A stretch of DNA of 49,873 bases, from NCBI GenBank assembly GCA_020847695.1, contig JADLBP010000271.1:1-49873 (forward strand), read 5' to 3'. Under the pieces are notes generated by a model. The model was not told the origin of the DNA and searched no databases. It worked only from the letters and a program-made list of their open reading frames with translations. A program made the translations under genes and the position numbers. This stretch comes from Planctomycetota bacterium. Lineage in GTDB: Bacteria > Planctomycetota > UBA1135 > GCA-002686595. This document shows positions 28,293-37,437 of the stretch, piece by piece (within the stretch, counting starts at the first letter, position 1; every line of letters starts with the position of its first letter).

Positions 28293-28901
28293 ATGAGCGC
28301 GAACGCCTCGTACATCATCCCGTACGTCATCGAGAAGACCGGCCGCGGAGAGCGCGTCTACGACATCTACTCGCGCCTGCTCGAGGACCGCATCATCTTC
28401 ATCGGCACAGCGATCGACGACGTCGTCGCGAACTCGGTGATGGCCCAGCTCCTGTTCCTGGAGAAGGCGAACAAGACGCAGGACATCAACATCTACGTCA
28501 ACTCGCCGGGCGGCTCGGTGACCGCGGGCCTCGCGATCTACGACACGATGCAATTCGTGCAGTGCGAGATCGCCACCTACTGCCTCGGCCAGGCCGCGTC
28601 GATGGGCGCGGTGCTGCTCGCCGGCGGGACCAAGGGAAAGCGTTTCGCGCTCCCCCACGCTCGCGTGATGATCCACCAGCCCTGGGGCGGAGCCCAAGGC
28701 ACGGCGATGGACATGGAAATCCAGGTCAACGAGATCCTGAAGCTGAAAAAAGCTCTCGAAGAGATCCTCGGCAAGCACACCGGCCGCAACGCGAAGGAGA
28801 TCGCGAAGGCCTGCGAGCGCGACAACTTCATGGATCCGGAACAGGCCAAGGAGTTCGGCCTGATCGATCACATCGTCGCGTACCCCGCAGCCAAGGCCTG
28901 A
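28293..28901 (+). CDS. clpP: ATP-dependent Clp protease proteolytic subunit
   Basis: This 202-aa serine peptidase has the full catalytic triad: Ser103 (GQAASMGA), His128 (MIHQP) and Asp177 (RDNFM). The N-terminal [15 protein letters not shown] and [13 protein letters not shown] segments are standard for ClpP and form the axial loop and the hydrophobic pocket for the ClpX IGF loop. ClpP forms a 14-subunit chamber and degrades proteins fed to it by ClpX. It is the middle gene of tig-clpP-clpX. No extra N-terminal propeptide beyond a few residues is seen. Confidence 0.97.
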   Translation: MSANASYIIPYVIEKTGRGERVYDIYSRLLEDRIIFIGTAIDDVVANSVMAQLLFLEKANKTQDINIYVNSPGGSVTAGLAIYDTMQFVQCEIATYCLGQAASMGAVLLAGGTKGKRFALPHARVMIHQPWGGAQGTAMDMEIQVNEILKLKKALEEILGKHTGRNAKEIAKACERDNFMDPEQAKEFGLIDHIVAYPAAKA

Positions 28902-28902
28902 G

Positions 28903-28919
28903 GGGTTAGAATCCGGGAC
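28903..28919 (+). promoter_or_regulatory. Candidate internal clpX promoter, leaderless type
   Basis: GGGTTAGAATCCGGGAC lies between the clpP stop and the clpX ATG (28922). Its TAGAAT (28907-28912) ends 9 nt before the ATG. The element is shared with the tig upstream region (26884-26900), so clpX may be transcribed separately from as well as together with clpP. Confidence 0.5.
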
Positions 28920-28921
28920 GA

Positions 28922-30355
<1,434 letters not shown>

Positions 30356-30435
30356 CGAAACCCGCGCGGGCGTGCAGCAGCGCACCTCGCGGCGTTCGTG
30401 ACGCTTCGGCGACGAAACCGGGCCTCGGCCTCGGG

Positions 30436-30441
30436 TATGCT
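30436..30441 (+). promoter_or_regulatory. Candidate -10 (TATGCT) for the DHH phosphoesterase gene
   Basis: TATGCT ends 8 nt before the ATG at 30450, and there is no Shine-Dalgarno, fitting a leaderless transcript. No -35 is evident in the GC-rich sequence upstream. Confidence 0.4.
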
Positions 30442-30449
30442 CTGCGCCC

Positions 30450-31415
30450 ATGACCGACCGCCTGTGCATCCACTACCACCGCGACTTCGACGGCATGGTC
30501 TCCGCCGCGGTGCTCGCGGTCGCGCTGAAGCGCACGCGCGGCGAGGACGCGACGTGGTCGGACATCAACTACGACCAGCGCTCCGACTGGGAGAACTTTC
30601 GGCCCGGCCAGCGCTTCGCGATCGTCGACTTCCACTTCCATCCGCGCGCGGAGTACTGGTTCGACCACCACCCGACGACGTTCCTGACGGACGCTCTGCG
30701 CGCCGCGTACGTGCCCAACGAACGTTGGCGCTGGGACGAGACGTCGCCGTCGTGTCCGCCGCTGATCCTGCGCCATGCGATCGAGCACTGGGGCTTCCAG
30801 GCGGACGCACGCTTCACGGAGATGGCGTACTGGTCCGACATCGTCGACGCGGCACGCTACAAGGACGTCGAGCAAGCGATCTTCGGCGACGAGCCCGCGC
30901 TGCGCGTCGCGCGCGCGCTGACGGTCGCGCCGAACTCGGACTGGTTGAACCAAGTCGTCGGCTGGATGACCGAGGACACGCTCGACGCGCTCGCCCACCG
31001 CGCCGAGGTCGACAAGGCGTACTCGCGCGCCTCGAAGAACCGCGACCGCGCGCTGCAACAGTTCCCGCCGACGGTCGAATCGAAGAAGGACGGCGTGCTC
31101 TTCTACGACGCGTCCAGCCCGAACATCCGGCGCGAGCGCTTCGCGCCCTTCTACCACCACCCGGACATCCACTACGCGGTCGGGGTGATCCCGACGCGAC
31201 AGGGCTTCCACGTCTCGTGCGGCCAAAACCCCTGGAACCCGCCGCCGATCGACATGCACATCGGCGAGATCATGGAGCGCTACGGCGGCGGCGGCCACAA
31301 GGCGGTCGGCGGCGCGAACCCGCCGGACCTGCCGGCGGCGCGGCGCGCGGCGGCGGAGATCGCGGAGAAGCTGCGCGTCTCGCTGGTCGCGGCCGCGAAG
31401 GCCGCGCGACCCTAG
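30450..31415 (+). CDS. DHH-family phosphoesterase
   Basis: This 321-aa protein has the metal-binding motifs of the DHH superfamily: DFDG at 12-15, Asp60 in AIVDFHFHP, the name-giving DHH at 72-74 (WFDHHPT), and a later Asp in YWSDIVDAA. The C-terminal DHHA1-type substrate loop GGGGHKAVGG is intact. Family members hydrolyse short oligonucleotides (NrnA), cyclic dinucleotides or pyrophosphate. The DFDG/HFH arrangement differs from classical NrnA, so the substrate is open. Its TAG stop shares the CTAG palindrome with the TAG stop of the convergent membrane-protein gene, a 4-nt tail-to-tail overlap. Confidence 0.85.
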   Translation: MTDRLCIHYHRDFDGMVSAAVLAVALKRTRGEDATWSDINYDQRSDWENFRPGQRFAIVDFHFHPRAEYWFDHHPTTFLTDALRAAYVPNERWRWDETSPSCPPLILRHAIEHWGFQADARFTEMAYWSDIVDAARYKDVEQAIFGDEPALRVARALTVAPNSDWLNQVVGWMTEDTLDALAHRAEVDKAYSRASKNRDRALQQFPPTVESKKDGVLFYDASSPNIRRERFAPFYHHPDIHYAVGVIPTRQGFHVSCGQNPWNPPPIDMHIGEIMERYGGGGHKAVGGANPPDLPAARRAAAEIAEKLRVSLVAAAKAARP

Positions 31416-33391
31416 CGGACGAACGCGCGCGGCGGCTCGCGGCGCGCGTACGTGCCGAGCTCGCGCTCCAGCGCGCCGGCGAGCGTCGCGCGTCCCTCGC
31501 GGCGCGCGAGCTCGAGCGCATCGCGCCCGATTCGCTGCGCCTCGTCGAAACGCCCCGCCGCGGCGGCGACGACCGCCGCGAGCCTCGCGAGCTCCGCGGC
31601 GCGCGAAGGCGGCGGTGAACGCAGGTTGTCCAAGAACCGCTGCGCGGCGGCGACGTCGCGCACCGCGGGATCCTCGGCGGTCGCGCGCAAGAGCACCAGC
31701 GTCTCGAACGCGCCGAAATCGCGCGGGTCGAGCTTCAACGCGAGCTGCAACGCCGAAAGCGACTGCGCCTCTCGCGCGCTGCGCGCGAGCACTCGCGCGG
31801 AGAGCCGCTGCACCGACGCGTCGTTCGGGCTCCGGGCGACCAGCGGCGCGAGCTCGCGCTCGGCGCGCTCGACGTCGCCGCGGGCGAGCAACGCTTCGAC
31901 CAGGTTGGCTCGCTCGAGCAAGGCGTCGGGCATCAGCCGGCACGCGAGCTCGTAGTGCAGGATCGCGGCATCGAGCTCGCCGAGCGCGAGCTCGAGCGTC
32001 GCGAGGTTGTTGAGCCACAGCGGGTACGTCGGATGGAGCTCGGCCGCGTTGCGATAGGCGGCGAGTGCGCCGGGCAGGTCGCCGCTCGCGCGCAACGCCT
32101 CACCGAGCTGGAACCACGCGCGGTCGTTCTCCGGCCGCGCGGCGACGTGCGCGCGCCACAGGCGTTCGGGGCTCTCGAACATCGCGTTCGCGCGCCGCGT
32201 CGCGGCGAACGCGAGCGCGAGCAACGCGAGCAGAACGCCGAGCGCTCCCCCGCTCGCGAGCCGTGGATGCCGCGCGCGGTCGATGCCGAGCCCGACCAAC
32301 GCGACCGCGAGCCCGATCGGCACGGCGAGCGGTAGGTACATGCGGTGCAGCGCCCACAGCTCGAACGGGATCGGCATCACGCTCGACGTCGGCGCGAGCA
32401 GCAGGAACCCGGCGAGCAGCACCGCGCCGATCCGCGAGCCGCGCGCGAAGGCGAGCCCCGCGAACGCGAGCACCGCGAGCACTGCGACGCCCGCGGGCAG
32501 CCACTCGACGAGCTCGCGTGGGATCGGCCAGCCGTAGTCGATCGGCACCGCGTCGGGCCAGACGGTCATCCTCGCGTAGTGAGCCAGCGCCGCCGCTTGC
32601 GAGCGCAGCCACGCCCACCACGTCAGCTCGGGCAGGAGTCCCGCGGCGGACGCCCGGTGCGCGCCGCCGAGCAGCACCCACCCGGCGATCCACAGCCAGA
32701 CCGCGGCGAGCGCCAGGTAGAGGCGCTTGCGCGCTCGCCACGCGGCCGAGAGCGAGCCGCTCTCGAAGCCGACGTCGAGCACGAGCACCACGCACGGCAG
32801 CACCGCGATCGACTCCTTGACCAACGCGCCGAGCGCCATGCACGCGACCGAGACCGCGACCCACTTCGCGCGGCGTTCGGCCCGCACGCTGCGCAACGCG
32901 GCGAGCAGCGCGACGAGGAAGAGGAGCCCCATCAACGATTCGCAACGCTGCACGACGTAGGTCACCGCGGTCGTCTGCAACGGATGCACGGCCCACAGCG
33001 CTGCGACCGCGAACGCGACGGAGTCCCGGCGCTCGCGCAGGCGCTGCGGCGCGCGCGCGAGACCGAGCAGGTCCCGCACCACCGCGAACAGCGCCCACGC
33101 GGCGAGGACATGGATCACCAGGTTGGTCGCGTGGTAGCCGCGCGGGTCGAGGCCGTGGAGCGCGCGATCGACCGCGAAGCTGAACGCGGCGAGCGGTCGA
33201 CCGGATAGACCTCGTCCCGGGTCGGCCCAGAGGTCCGCGGTCGGCGGCCAGAGCGGCGCGAGCTTGGTGCTCGCGACGAGGTTCGGTCCGTCGTCGAGCA
33301 CGAACGCGCCGGCGAACGAGTTCGCGTACGCGGCCGCGACCAGCAGGGCGAGCAGCACGAGCCCGATCCACCTGCGCCCCGCCGACTCCAT
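31412..33391 (-). CDS. TMTC-like polytopic membrane protein with C-terminal TPR repeats
   Basis: This 659-aa protein has about 10-11 hydrophobic segments in its N-terminal two thirds and tetratricopeptide repeats from about residue 430 (AWFQLGEALRASGDLPGALA, LWLNNLATLELALGELDAAI, and so on). The early luminal motif GAFVLDDGPNLV and the VIHVLAAWALF helix match GT-C mannosyltransferase-like proteins of the TMTC/DUF1736 type, common in Planctomycetota and Myxococcota. The acidic residues after the first helix would be the catalytic site if it is a glycosyltransferase. ATG 33391 is chosen since AGGA stands 8 nt upstream; ATG 33400 is possible. It overlaps the DHH gene tail-to-tail by 4 nt and is divergent from rlmN. 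Confidence 0.75.
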   Translation of the reverse strand: MESAGRRWIGLVLLALLVAAAYANSFAGAFVLDDGPNLVASTKLAPLWPPTADLWADPGRGLSGRPLAAFSFAVDRALHGLDPRGYHATNLVIHVLAAWALFAVVRDLLGLARAPQRLRERRDSVAFAVAALWAVHPLQTTAVTYVVQRCESLMGLLFLVALLAALRSVRAERRAKWVAVSVACMALGALVKESIAVLPCVVLVLDVGFESGSLSAAWRARKRLYLALAAVWLWIAGWVLLGGAHRASAAGLLPELTWWAWLRSQAAALAHYARMTVWPDAVPIDYGWPIPRELVEWLPAGVAVLAVLAFAGLAFARGSRIGAVLLAGFLLLAPTSSVMPIPFELWALHRMYLPLAVPIGLAVALVGLGIDRARHPRLASGGALGVLLALLALAFAATRRANAMFESPERLWRAHVAARPENDRAWFQLGEALRASGDLPGALAAYRNAAELHPTYPLWLNNLATLELALGELDAAILHYELACRLMPDALLERANLVEALLARGDVERAERELAPLVARSPNDASVQRLSARVLARSAREAQSLSALQLALKLDPRDFGAFETLVLLRATAEDPAVRDVAAAQRFLDNLRSPPPSRAAELARLAAVVAAAAGRFDEAQRIGRDALELARREGRATLAGALERELGTYARREPPRAFVR

Positions 33392-33458
33392 CGCGCGCAT
33401 CCTGCGGGAACCCACGTCGCGCGGCAAGGTCGGGGTCGACGCGCCTCCCGCGCCGGGC

Positions 33459-33464
33459 GACAAT
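33459..33464 (+). promoter_or_regulatory. Candidate -10 (GACAAT) for rlmN
   Basis: GACAAT ends 9 nt before the ATG at 33474, the same spacing seen at clpX and the GT2 gene. GTCGAC at 33435-33440 could serve as a poor -35 with an 18-nt spacer. Confidence 0.35.
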
Positions 33465-33473
33465 CTCCGCCCG

Positions 33474-34529
33474 ATGTCGAACCCCGCGCCGCGTCCGCTC
33501 TTCGCTCTCCGGCCTCCGGAGCTCGCCGCCCTGTGCGTCGAACTCGGGGGCAAGGCCTTCCACGCGAAGGTCGTGCGCGGCGAGGTGCTCGAACGCGGCG
33601 TGCTCGACTACGCGAAGATGACCGGGCTCTCGAAGTCGCTGCGCGACGCGCTGGCGGAGCGCGCGCCGATCCTCGCGGGCACCGAGGTCGCGCGGTCGAC
33701 GTCGCGCGACGGAACGACCAAGCTCCTGATCGACTTCGGCGCGGTCGCGGGCCGCTCGGGCGCGGTCGAAACCGTGCACATCCCGCCGCGCGAGCTCGGG
33801 GGCCCGAAAGGGGCGACGCTGTGCGTCTCGTCGCAGGTCGGCTGTCCGGTCCGGTGCCCGTTCTGCGCTTCCGGCAAGCTCGGGCTCGCGCGCAACCTGG
33901 AGCCGCACGAGATCGTCGAGCAGTACTTGCGCGGCCGCGCGCTTGGGGCGCTCTCGCGCAGCGTCGTCATGGGCATCGGCGAGCCCTTGCTCAACTTCCC
34001 GAACGTCTCCGCGGCGCTCGACGTCGTCCACGACGATCTCGGGCTCGGCGCACGCAAGGTCACGGTGTCGACGGTCGGTTTCCCCGATCGCTTGCGCGAG
34101 ATCGCGCCGAGGAAACCGCGCTTCCAGCTCGCGATCTCGCTGCACACGCCGTTCGACGAACAGCGCGACGAGCTCGTGCCCGCGATGAAGGGCGTCCCGA
34201 TCGACGACGTGCTCTCCGCGGCCGACTTCTGGTTCGAGACCACCGGTCGCGAGGTGACGTACGAGTATGTGCTGCTCGCCGGCGTCACCGACACGCCCGA
34301 GCACGCGCGCCGGCTCGCGGAGCGCCTGCGTCGACGCCGCTGCACGGTCAACCTGATCCCGTTCAACCCGGTGTCGGACTCCGAGTTCGCGAGGCCGAGC
34401 TCCGACGCGGTCGATCGGATGTTCGCCGCGCTGACCGAGCGCGGGATCGTCGCGACCGTGCGCTGGTCACGCGGCGTCGAGGGCGACGCCGCGTGCGGCC
34501 AGCTACGGATCCGCGCTAACGCTCGGTGA
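33474..34529 (+). CDS. rlmN: Dual-specificity rRNA/tRNA adenine-C2 methyltransferase RlmN
   Basis: This 351-aa radical-SAM enzyme methylates C2 of A2503 in 23S rRNA and A37 of some tRNAs. The 4Fe-4S cluster motif CPVRCPFC has Cys124, Cys128 and Cys131, preceded by the family block LCVSSQVG. GIGEPL follows, as does the SAM-binding region STVGFPDRL. The methyl-carrying cysteine is Cys341 near the C-terminus (AACGQL), and NLIPFNPV is the usual late motif. The ATG at 33474 fits homology, and residues read upstream of it in this frame are not conserved. The last 14 nt overlap the 3' end of the convergent lipoprotein gene. Confidence 0.93.
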   Translation: MSNPAPRPLFALRPPELAALCVELGGKAFHAKVVRGEVLERGVLDYAKMTGLSKSLRDALAERAPILAGTEVARSTSRDGTTKLLIDFGAVAGRSGAVETVHIPPRELGGPKGATLCVSSQVGCPVRCPFCASGKLGLARNLEPHEIVEQYLRGRALGALSRSVVMGIGEPLLNFPNVSAALDVVHDDLGLGARKVTVSTVGFPDRLREIAPRKPRFQLAISLHTPFDEQRDELVPAMKGVPIDDVLSAADFWFETTGREVTYEYVLLAGVTDTPEHARRLAERLRRRRCTVNLIPFNPVSDSEFARPSSDAVDRMFAALTERGIVATVRWSRGVEGDAACGQLRIRANAR

Positions 34530-35214
34530 TCTCGGTCCAGGCGACGCGCAGGTCGTCGAACGACGTCGTGGCGTCCGCCTTGGTCCACAGACCGAAGTGC
34601 CCGGCGCCGAGGAAGGTCGCATCGTCGACGATCGCCACGCGCTTGCGATCGAAGGAGATCTCGTACTCGTCGCCGCGCGCGCGGATGCCGAGCTCGTGCC
34701 ACTCCTTCGGATCCGCTTCGACGTCGACGCTGGAGAGCATCGTGCGCCGACCGCGCTCGACCTTGTACGTGCGCAGGTTCTTCTCCAGCGGGTTCCAACG
34801 CGCGACGTAGTAGTCGTTCGCTCCGCTCGCGCGCCAGAGCACGCCGCCGCCTTGGTCCTCGGCGCCGCCGTCGGCGCGCACCTTGATCGAGAGCTCGCAG
34901 TCCGCGCCGATCTCGCTCTTCGAGAGCAACACGTTGAACGTGGCGCCGCGGTTCTTGGTCTCGGTGAGGGCGACGCAGCGGTTGGGGTCCTTGCCTCCCG
35001 ACTCGACGACCTTCCACGTCGCCGGCGTGCCGGTGCCGTTGGTCTCGACGATCTTCCAACCGTCGGGCAACGCATCGACGACCGCGTCCTCGAAGTTCGC
35101 GGCGACGCCGAGCGCACGCACGACGCCGGTGGTCTCCGCGCCGGTCGGCGCCGCGTGGTTCAGCTTGCAGCCGCCGAGCAGTCCGATGATGCAGATCCCG
35201 AAGAGCTTGTTCAT
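34516..35214 (-). CDS. Lipoprotein with DUF1080/concanavalin-like domain
   Basis: This 232-aa protein has a classical short lipoprotein signal (FGICIIGLLGGC, lipid Cys16) and a strong AGGAGG Shine-Dalgarno 7 nt before the ATG at 35214, one of the best in the window. The mature part fits a single beta-sandwich of the DUF1080 / 3-keto-disaccharide hydrolase-like type often found in Planctomycetota: DALPDGWKIVETNG, GGVLWRASGANDYYVARWN, PKEWHELGIRARGDEYEISF, GHFGLWTKADATTSFDDLRV. It probably binds or acts on a glycan at the cell surface. It overlaps rlmN by 14 nt tail-to-tail and is divergent from the Lrp gene. Confidence 0.8.
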   Translation of the reverse strand: MNKLFGICIIGLLGGCKLNHAAPTGAETTGVVRALGVAANFEDAVVDALPDGWKIVETNGTGTPATWKVVESGGKDPNRCVALTETKNRGATFNVLLSKSEIGADCELSIKVRADGGAEDQGGGVLWRASGANDYYVARWNPLEKNLRTYKVERGRRTMLSSVDVEADPKEWHELGIRARGDEYEISFDRKRVAIVDDATFLGAGHFGLWTKADATTSFDDLRVAWTEITER

Positions 35215-35380
35215 CGCAGTCCTCCTTGAGGGGGGTGGTTCGCGCGAGGCTACGCTCCGCGCGCGCCGGATGCGATGCGCGGACGGCCGGCGCCGGAGGC
35301 CGCGCGCGTCGGCGGACCGCGTCGGCCCCGCGGCGTCCCGGGCGCGGCGCCGCCGGGCGCCCTCGCACGCGCAGCAGCGG

Positions 35381-35408
35381 TTGACGCGGGCGATGGCGGC
35401 CGTATCAT
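35381..35408 (+). promoter_or_regulatory. Sigma70-type promoter of the Lrp/AsnC-EamA operon
   Basis: TTGACG (35381-35386), a 16-nt spacer and TATCAT (35403-35408) form the clearest -35/-10 pair of the window. Transcription would start near 35415, giving a leader of about 50 nt. The -10 overlaps the first of three TCATCG repeats, so a repressor bound there would block RNA polymerase. Confidence 0.65.
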
Positions 35409-35448
35409 CGGCATTCTGTAGTTCTCATCGACGATTCATCGGCTTTCT
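35405..35448 (+). repeat. Direct repeats in the lrp promoter, candidate autoregulatory operator
   Basis: TCATCGGCATTCT (35405-35417) recurs as TCATCGGCTTTCT (35436-35448), 12 of 13 identical and 31 bp apart, about three helical turns. A partial copy, TCATCGAC, lies between them at 35425-35432. The patch is A/T-rich against very GC-rich surroundings. Phased repeats of this kind suit the multimeric binding of Lrp/AsnC proteins, so autoregulation is a reasonable inference. Confidence 0.55.
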
Positions 35449-35463
35449 ACGCACTATCAGCGA

Positions 35464-35949
35464 ATGACCTTCGACCCGATCGACCAGCGAGTGCTCGCCT
35501 TGCTCCAGGCGAACGGCCGCATGAGCAACGCCGAGATCGCCCGCGAGCTCGGCATGGCGCCCTCGGCGATCCTCGAGCGCATCCGCAAGCTCGAGAGCCG
35601 CGGCGTGATCACCGGCTACGAGGCGCGCCTCGCGCCGAAGAAGGTCGGGCTCGGGCTCTCCGCGTTCGTTTTCGTGCGCGCCGAGGAGACCGACGGCCCG
35701 AGCGCGACCGGTGAGACGCTCGCGGCGATCCCCGAGGTGCTCGAGGTCCACCAAGTCGCGGGCGAGGACTGCTACCTGCTCAAGCTGCGCGCGCGCGACA
35801 CCGACGACCTCGCGCGGATCCTGAACGAGCGGTTGAAGTCGATCAAGACGATCCGCGGCACGCGCACGACGATCGTGCTCGGCACGCTGAAGGAGACGAT
35901 GCGCATGCCGCTCGCGCGGCTCGGCACCGAGGACGAGGCGGCTCGATGA
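35464..35949 (+). CDS. Lrp/AsnC family transcriptional regulator
   Basis: This 161-aa protein has an N-terminal winged HTH (DQRVLALLQANGRMSNAEIA, RELGMAPSAILERIRKLES; residues about 6-50) and a C-terminal RAM/AsnC ligand-binding domain (VFVRAEE, HQVAGEDCYLLKLRA, IKTIRGTRTTIVL). Such proteins assemble into dimers to octamers and sense amino acids. The stop overlaps the start of an EamA exporter gene (ATGA), so the two are co-regulated, as is common for amino-acid exporters. Lysine 6-aminotransferase lies 1.5 kb away, and in mycobacteria an Lrp-type gene neighbours lat, so lysine or a related amino acid is a plausible effector. Confidence 0.9.
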   Translation: MTFDPIDQRVLALLQANGRMSNAEIARELGMAPSAILERIRKLESRGVITGYEARLAPKKVGLGLSAFVFVRAEETDGPSATGETLAAIPEVLEVHQVAGEDCYLLKLRARDTDDLARILNERLKSIKTIRGTRTTIVLGTLKETMRMPLARLGTEDEAAR

Positions 35950-36866
35950 ACGTGCGCGCGCGCGTCGAGCTCGTGCTGCTCGGCGCGATCTGGGGTTCGT
36001 CGTTCCTGTTCATGCGCGTCGCCGCGCCGGAGTTCGGCCCGCTCGCGTTGATCGAAGTGCGCGTCGCGATCGCGGCGCTGTTCCTGACCGCGGTGCTCGC
36101 CTCGCGCGGCGAGCTCGCGAGCCTGCGCGGTCACGCCTTCGACTTCGCGCTCGTCGGCGCGCTGAACTCGGCGATCCCGTTCTCGCTGTTCGCGTTCGCG
36201 ACGCTCTCGTTGCCCGCGGGCTACTCGTCGGTGCTCAACGCGACCGTTCCGCTGTTCGGCGCCGTCGTCGGCTTCGTGTGGCTCGGCGAGCGGCTCGCGT
36301 TCGCGCGGGTGCTCGGCCTCGCGATCGGCTTCGGCGGCGTCGTGCTGCTGGTGCTCGAGAAGCTGACGCTCGCCGGCGATCGCACGGCGGTCGCCGCCGG
36401 TCTCGCGGCGGCGGTGCTGTACGCGATCGCGGCGCACGTCACGCGTCGACGGCTCGCGAACGTCGCGCCGCTCGCGATCGCGACCGGCAGCCAGCTCACC
36501 GCGGCCGCGCTGCTCGCGCCGTTCGCGCTCGCGACCGCGCCGCGGACCTGGCCGTCCGCGCCGTCGTTGGCCTGCGCGGTCGTGCTCGGCGTGCTGTGCA
36601 CCGGGCTCGCGTACGTCCTGTACTTCCGCTTGCTCGCGGCGGTCGGTGCGGCGCGGTCGATGACGGTGACCTACTTGATCCCGCTGTTCGGGCTCTTGTG
36701 GGGCGCGCTGTTCCTGTCCGAGCCGCTGCGTCCCAGCATGCTCGTCGGCGGCGTCGTGATCCTGATCGGCGTGACGCTGGTCGTCCGCGGCGGCACGAGC
36801 GCGGCGCGTCCGCCCGCCGCGACGCGGCCCGACGCGCAGCCCGCTCCGACGCGCACCGCGCGTTGA
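35946..36866 (+). CDS. EamA/DMT superfamily exporter
   Basis: This 306-aa membrane protein has about ten hydrophobic helices in two EamA repeats: the first opens with LVLLGAIWGSSFLFMRVAAP (9-28), the second with LAAAVLYAIAAHVTRRRLAN. Drug/metabolite transporters of this kind (RhaT, YdcZ, RarD relatives) often export amino acids or other small metabolites. It starts within the stop codon of the Lrp/AsnC gene (ATGA overlap), so translation is coupled. The substrate is inferred only from the regulator. The C-terminal 20 residues are a Pro/Ala/Arg-rich cytoplasmic tail. A loose 8-bp inverted repeat follows the stop. Confidence 0.88.
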   Translation: MNVRARVELVLLGAIWGSSFLFMRVAAPEFGPLALIEVRVAIAALFLTAVLASRGELASLRGHAFDFALVGALNSAIPFSLFAFATLSLPAGYSSVLNATVPLFGAVVGFVWLGERLAFARVLGLAIGFGGVVLLVLEKLTLAGDRTAVAAGLAAAVLYAIAAHVTRRRLANVAPLAIATGSQLTAAALLAPFALATAPRTWPSAPSLACAVVLGVLCTGLAYVLYFRLLAAVGAARSMTVTYLIPLFGLLWGALFLSEPLRPSMLVGGVVILIGVTLVVRGGTSAARPPAATRPDAQPAPTRTAR

Positions 36867-36868
36867 CC

Positions 36869-36903
36869 GGCGGTCGTTCGCTCACGCCGCCCGACCGACC
36901 GCC
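36869..36903 (+). terminator. Weak hairpin after the EamA gene
   Basis: GGCGGTCG (36869-36876) and CGACCGCC (36896-36903) form an 8-bp stem with a long 19-nt loop, starting right after the stop at 36866. No T-run follows. Confidence 0.3.
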
Positions 36904-36989
36904 CCCGAGTCGTTCCCTCGGCACGGCGACGCGCCGCGGATTGCGCGTGCGCACTCCACGCCTCGACCCGACGCGGCGCGACGCGCCGT

Positions 36990-37280
36990 TCAGCGCAGGT
37001 GCGGCGGGATCGAGCGCTGCGCTTCCTTCAGCGGCGCGAACTTCGCGAGATCGACCGCTTGGCGCACGAGGTCGGCGCGCGGCGGGTACTTCGCGAGCAG
37101 CTTCGTGGGCCGCACCGGCCGGCGCTCGAAGCCCCCACCGCAATTCGGGCACACGTTGGCGAGCACGCGCTCGACGCACTCGGCGCAAAACGTGCACTCG
37201 AACGAACAGACGCGCGCGTCGGTCGAGTTCGGCGGCAACGCGCGGCCGCAGTGTTCGCAAACAAGGCGCAGTTCGAGCAT
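36990..37280 (-). CDS. DUF1272 zinc-binding small protein
   Basis: This 96-aa protein starts at ATG 37280 (MLELRLVCEHCGRALPP). Eight cysteines in CxxC pairs (Cys8/11, 25/29, 32/35, 44/47) suggest two zinc sites in a treble-clef or RING-like fold; the pattern CSFECTFCAECVE followed by CPNCGGGF-RRPVRP matches DUF1272. Usual members are about 60-90 aa, so the C-terminal helical tail (residues 65-96) is a modest extension. Function of the family is unknown. AGGA about 13 nt upstream could be a ribosome site. It lies downstream of the lysine aminotransferase gene on the same strand, but a strong terminator separates them. Confidence 0.8.
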   Translation of the reverse strand: MLELRLVCEHCGRALPPNSTDARVCSFECTFCAECVERVLANVCPNCGGGFERRPVRPTKLLAKYPPRADLVRQAVDLAKFAPLKEAQRSIPPHLR

Positions 37281-37379
37281 CGCGGAGGGTCCTTCCGTCG
37301 CGATCTCACCACGCGAGCTCGCCGGCGTCACGCGTCGCGCGCGCGGCCACGCGCAACGCGGAGCTCCGACCGAAAGAAC

Positions 37380-37415
37380 TTCGGCGCGCGCCCCCGCGGA
37401 GGAGCGCGCGCCGAA
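37380..37415 (-). terminator. Intrinsic terminator after lat
   Basis: A perfect 12-bp stem, TTCGGCGCGCGC (37380-37391) with GCGCGCGCCGAA (37404-37415), lies 22 nt past the lat stop; on the minus strand it is followed by GTTCTTTC. Confidence 0.75.
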
Positions 37416-37437
37416 CGATCGTCGGTCGGGCTCGGGC

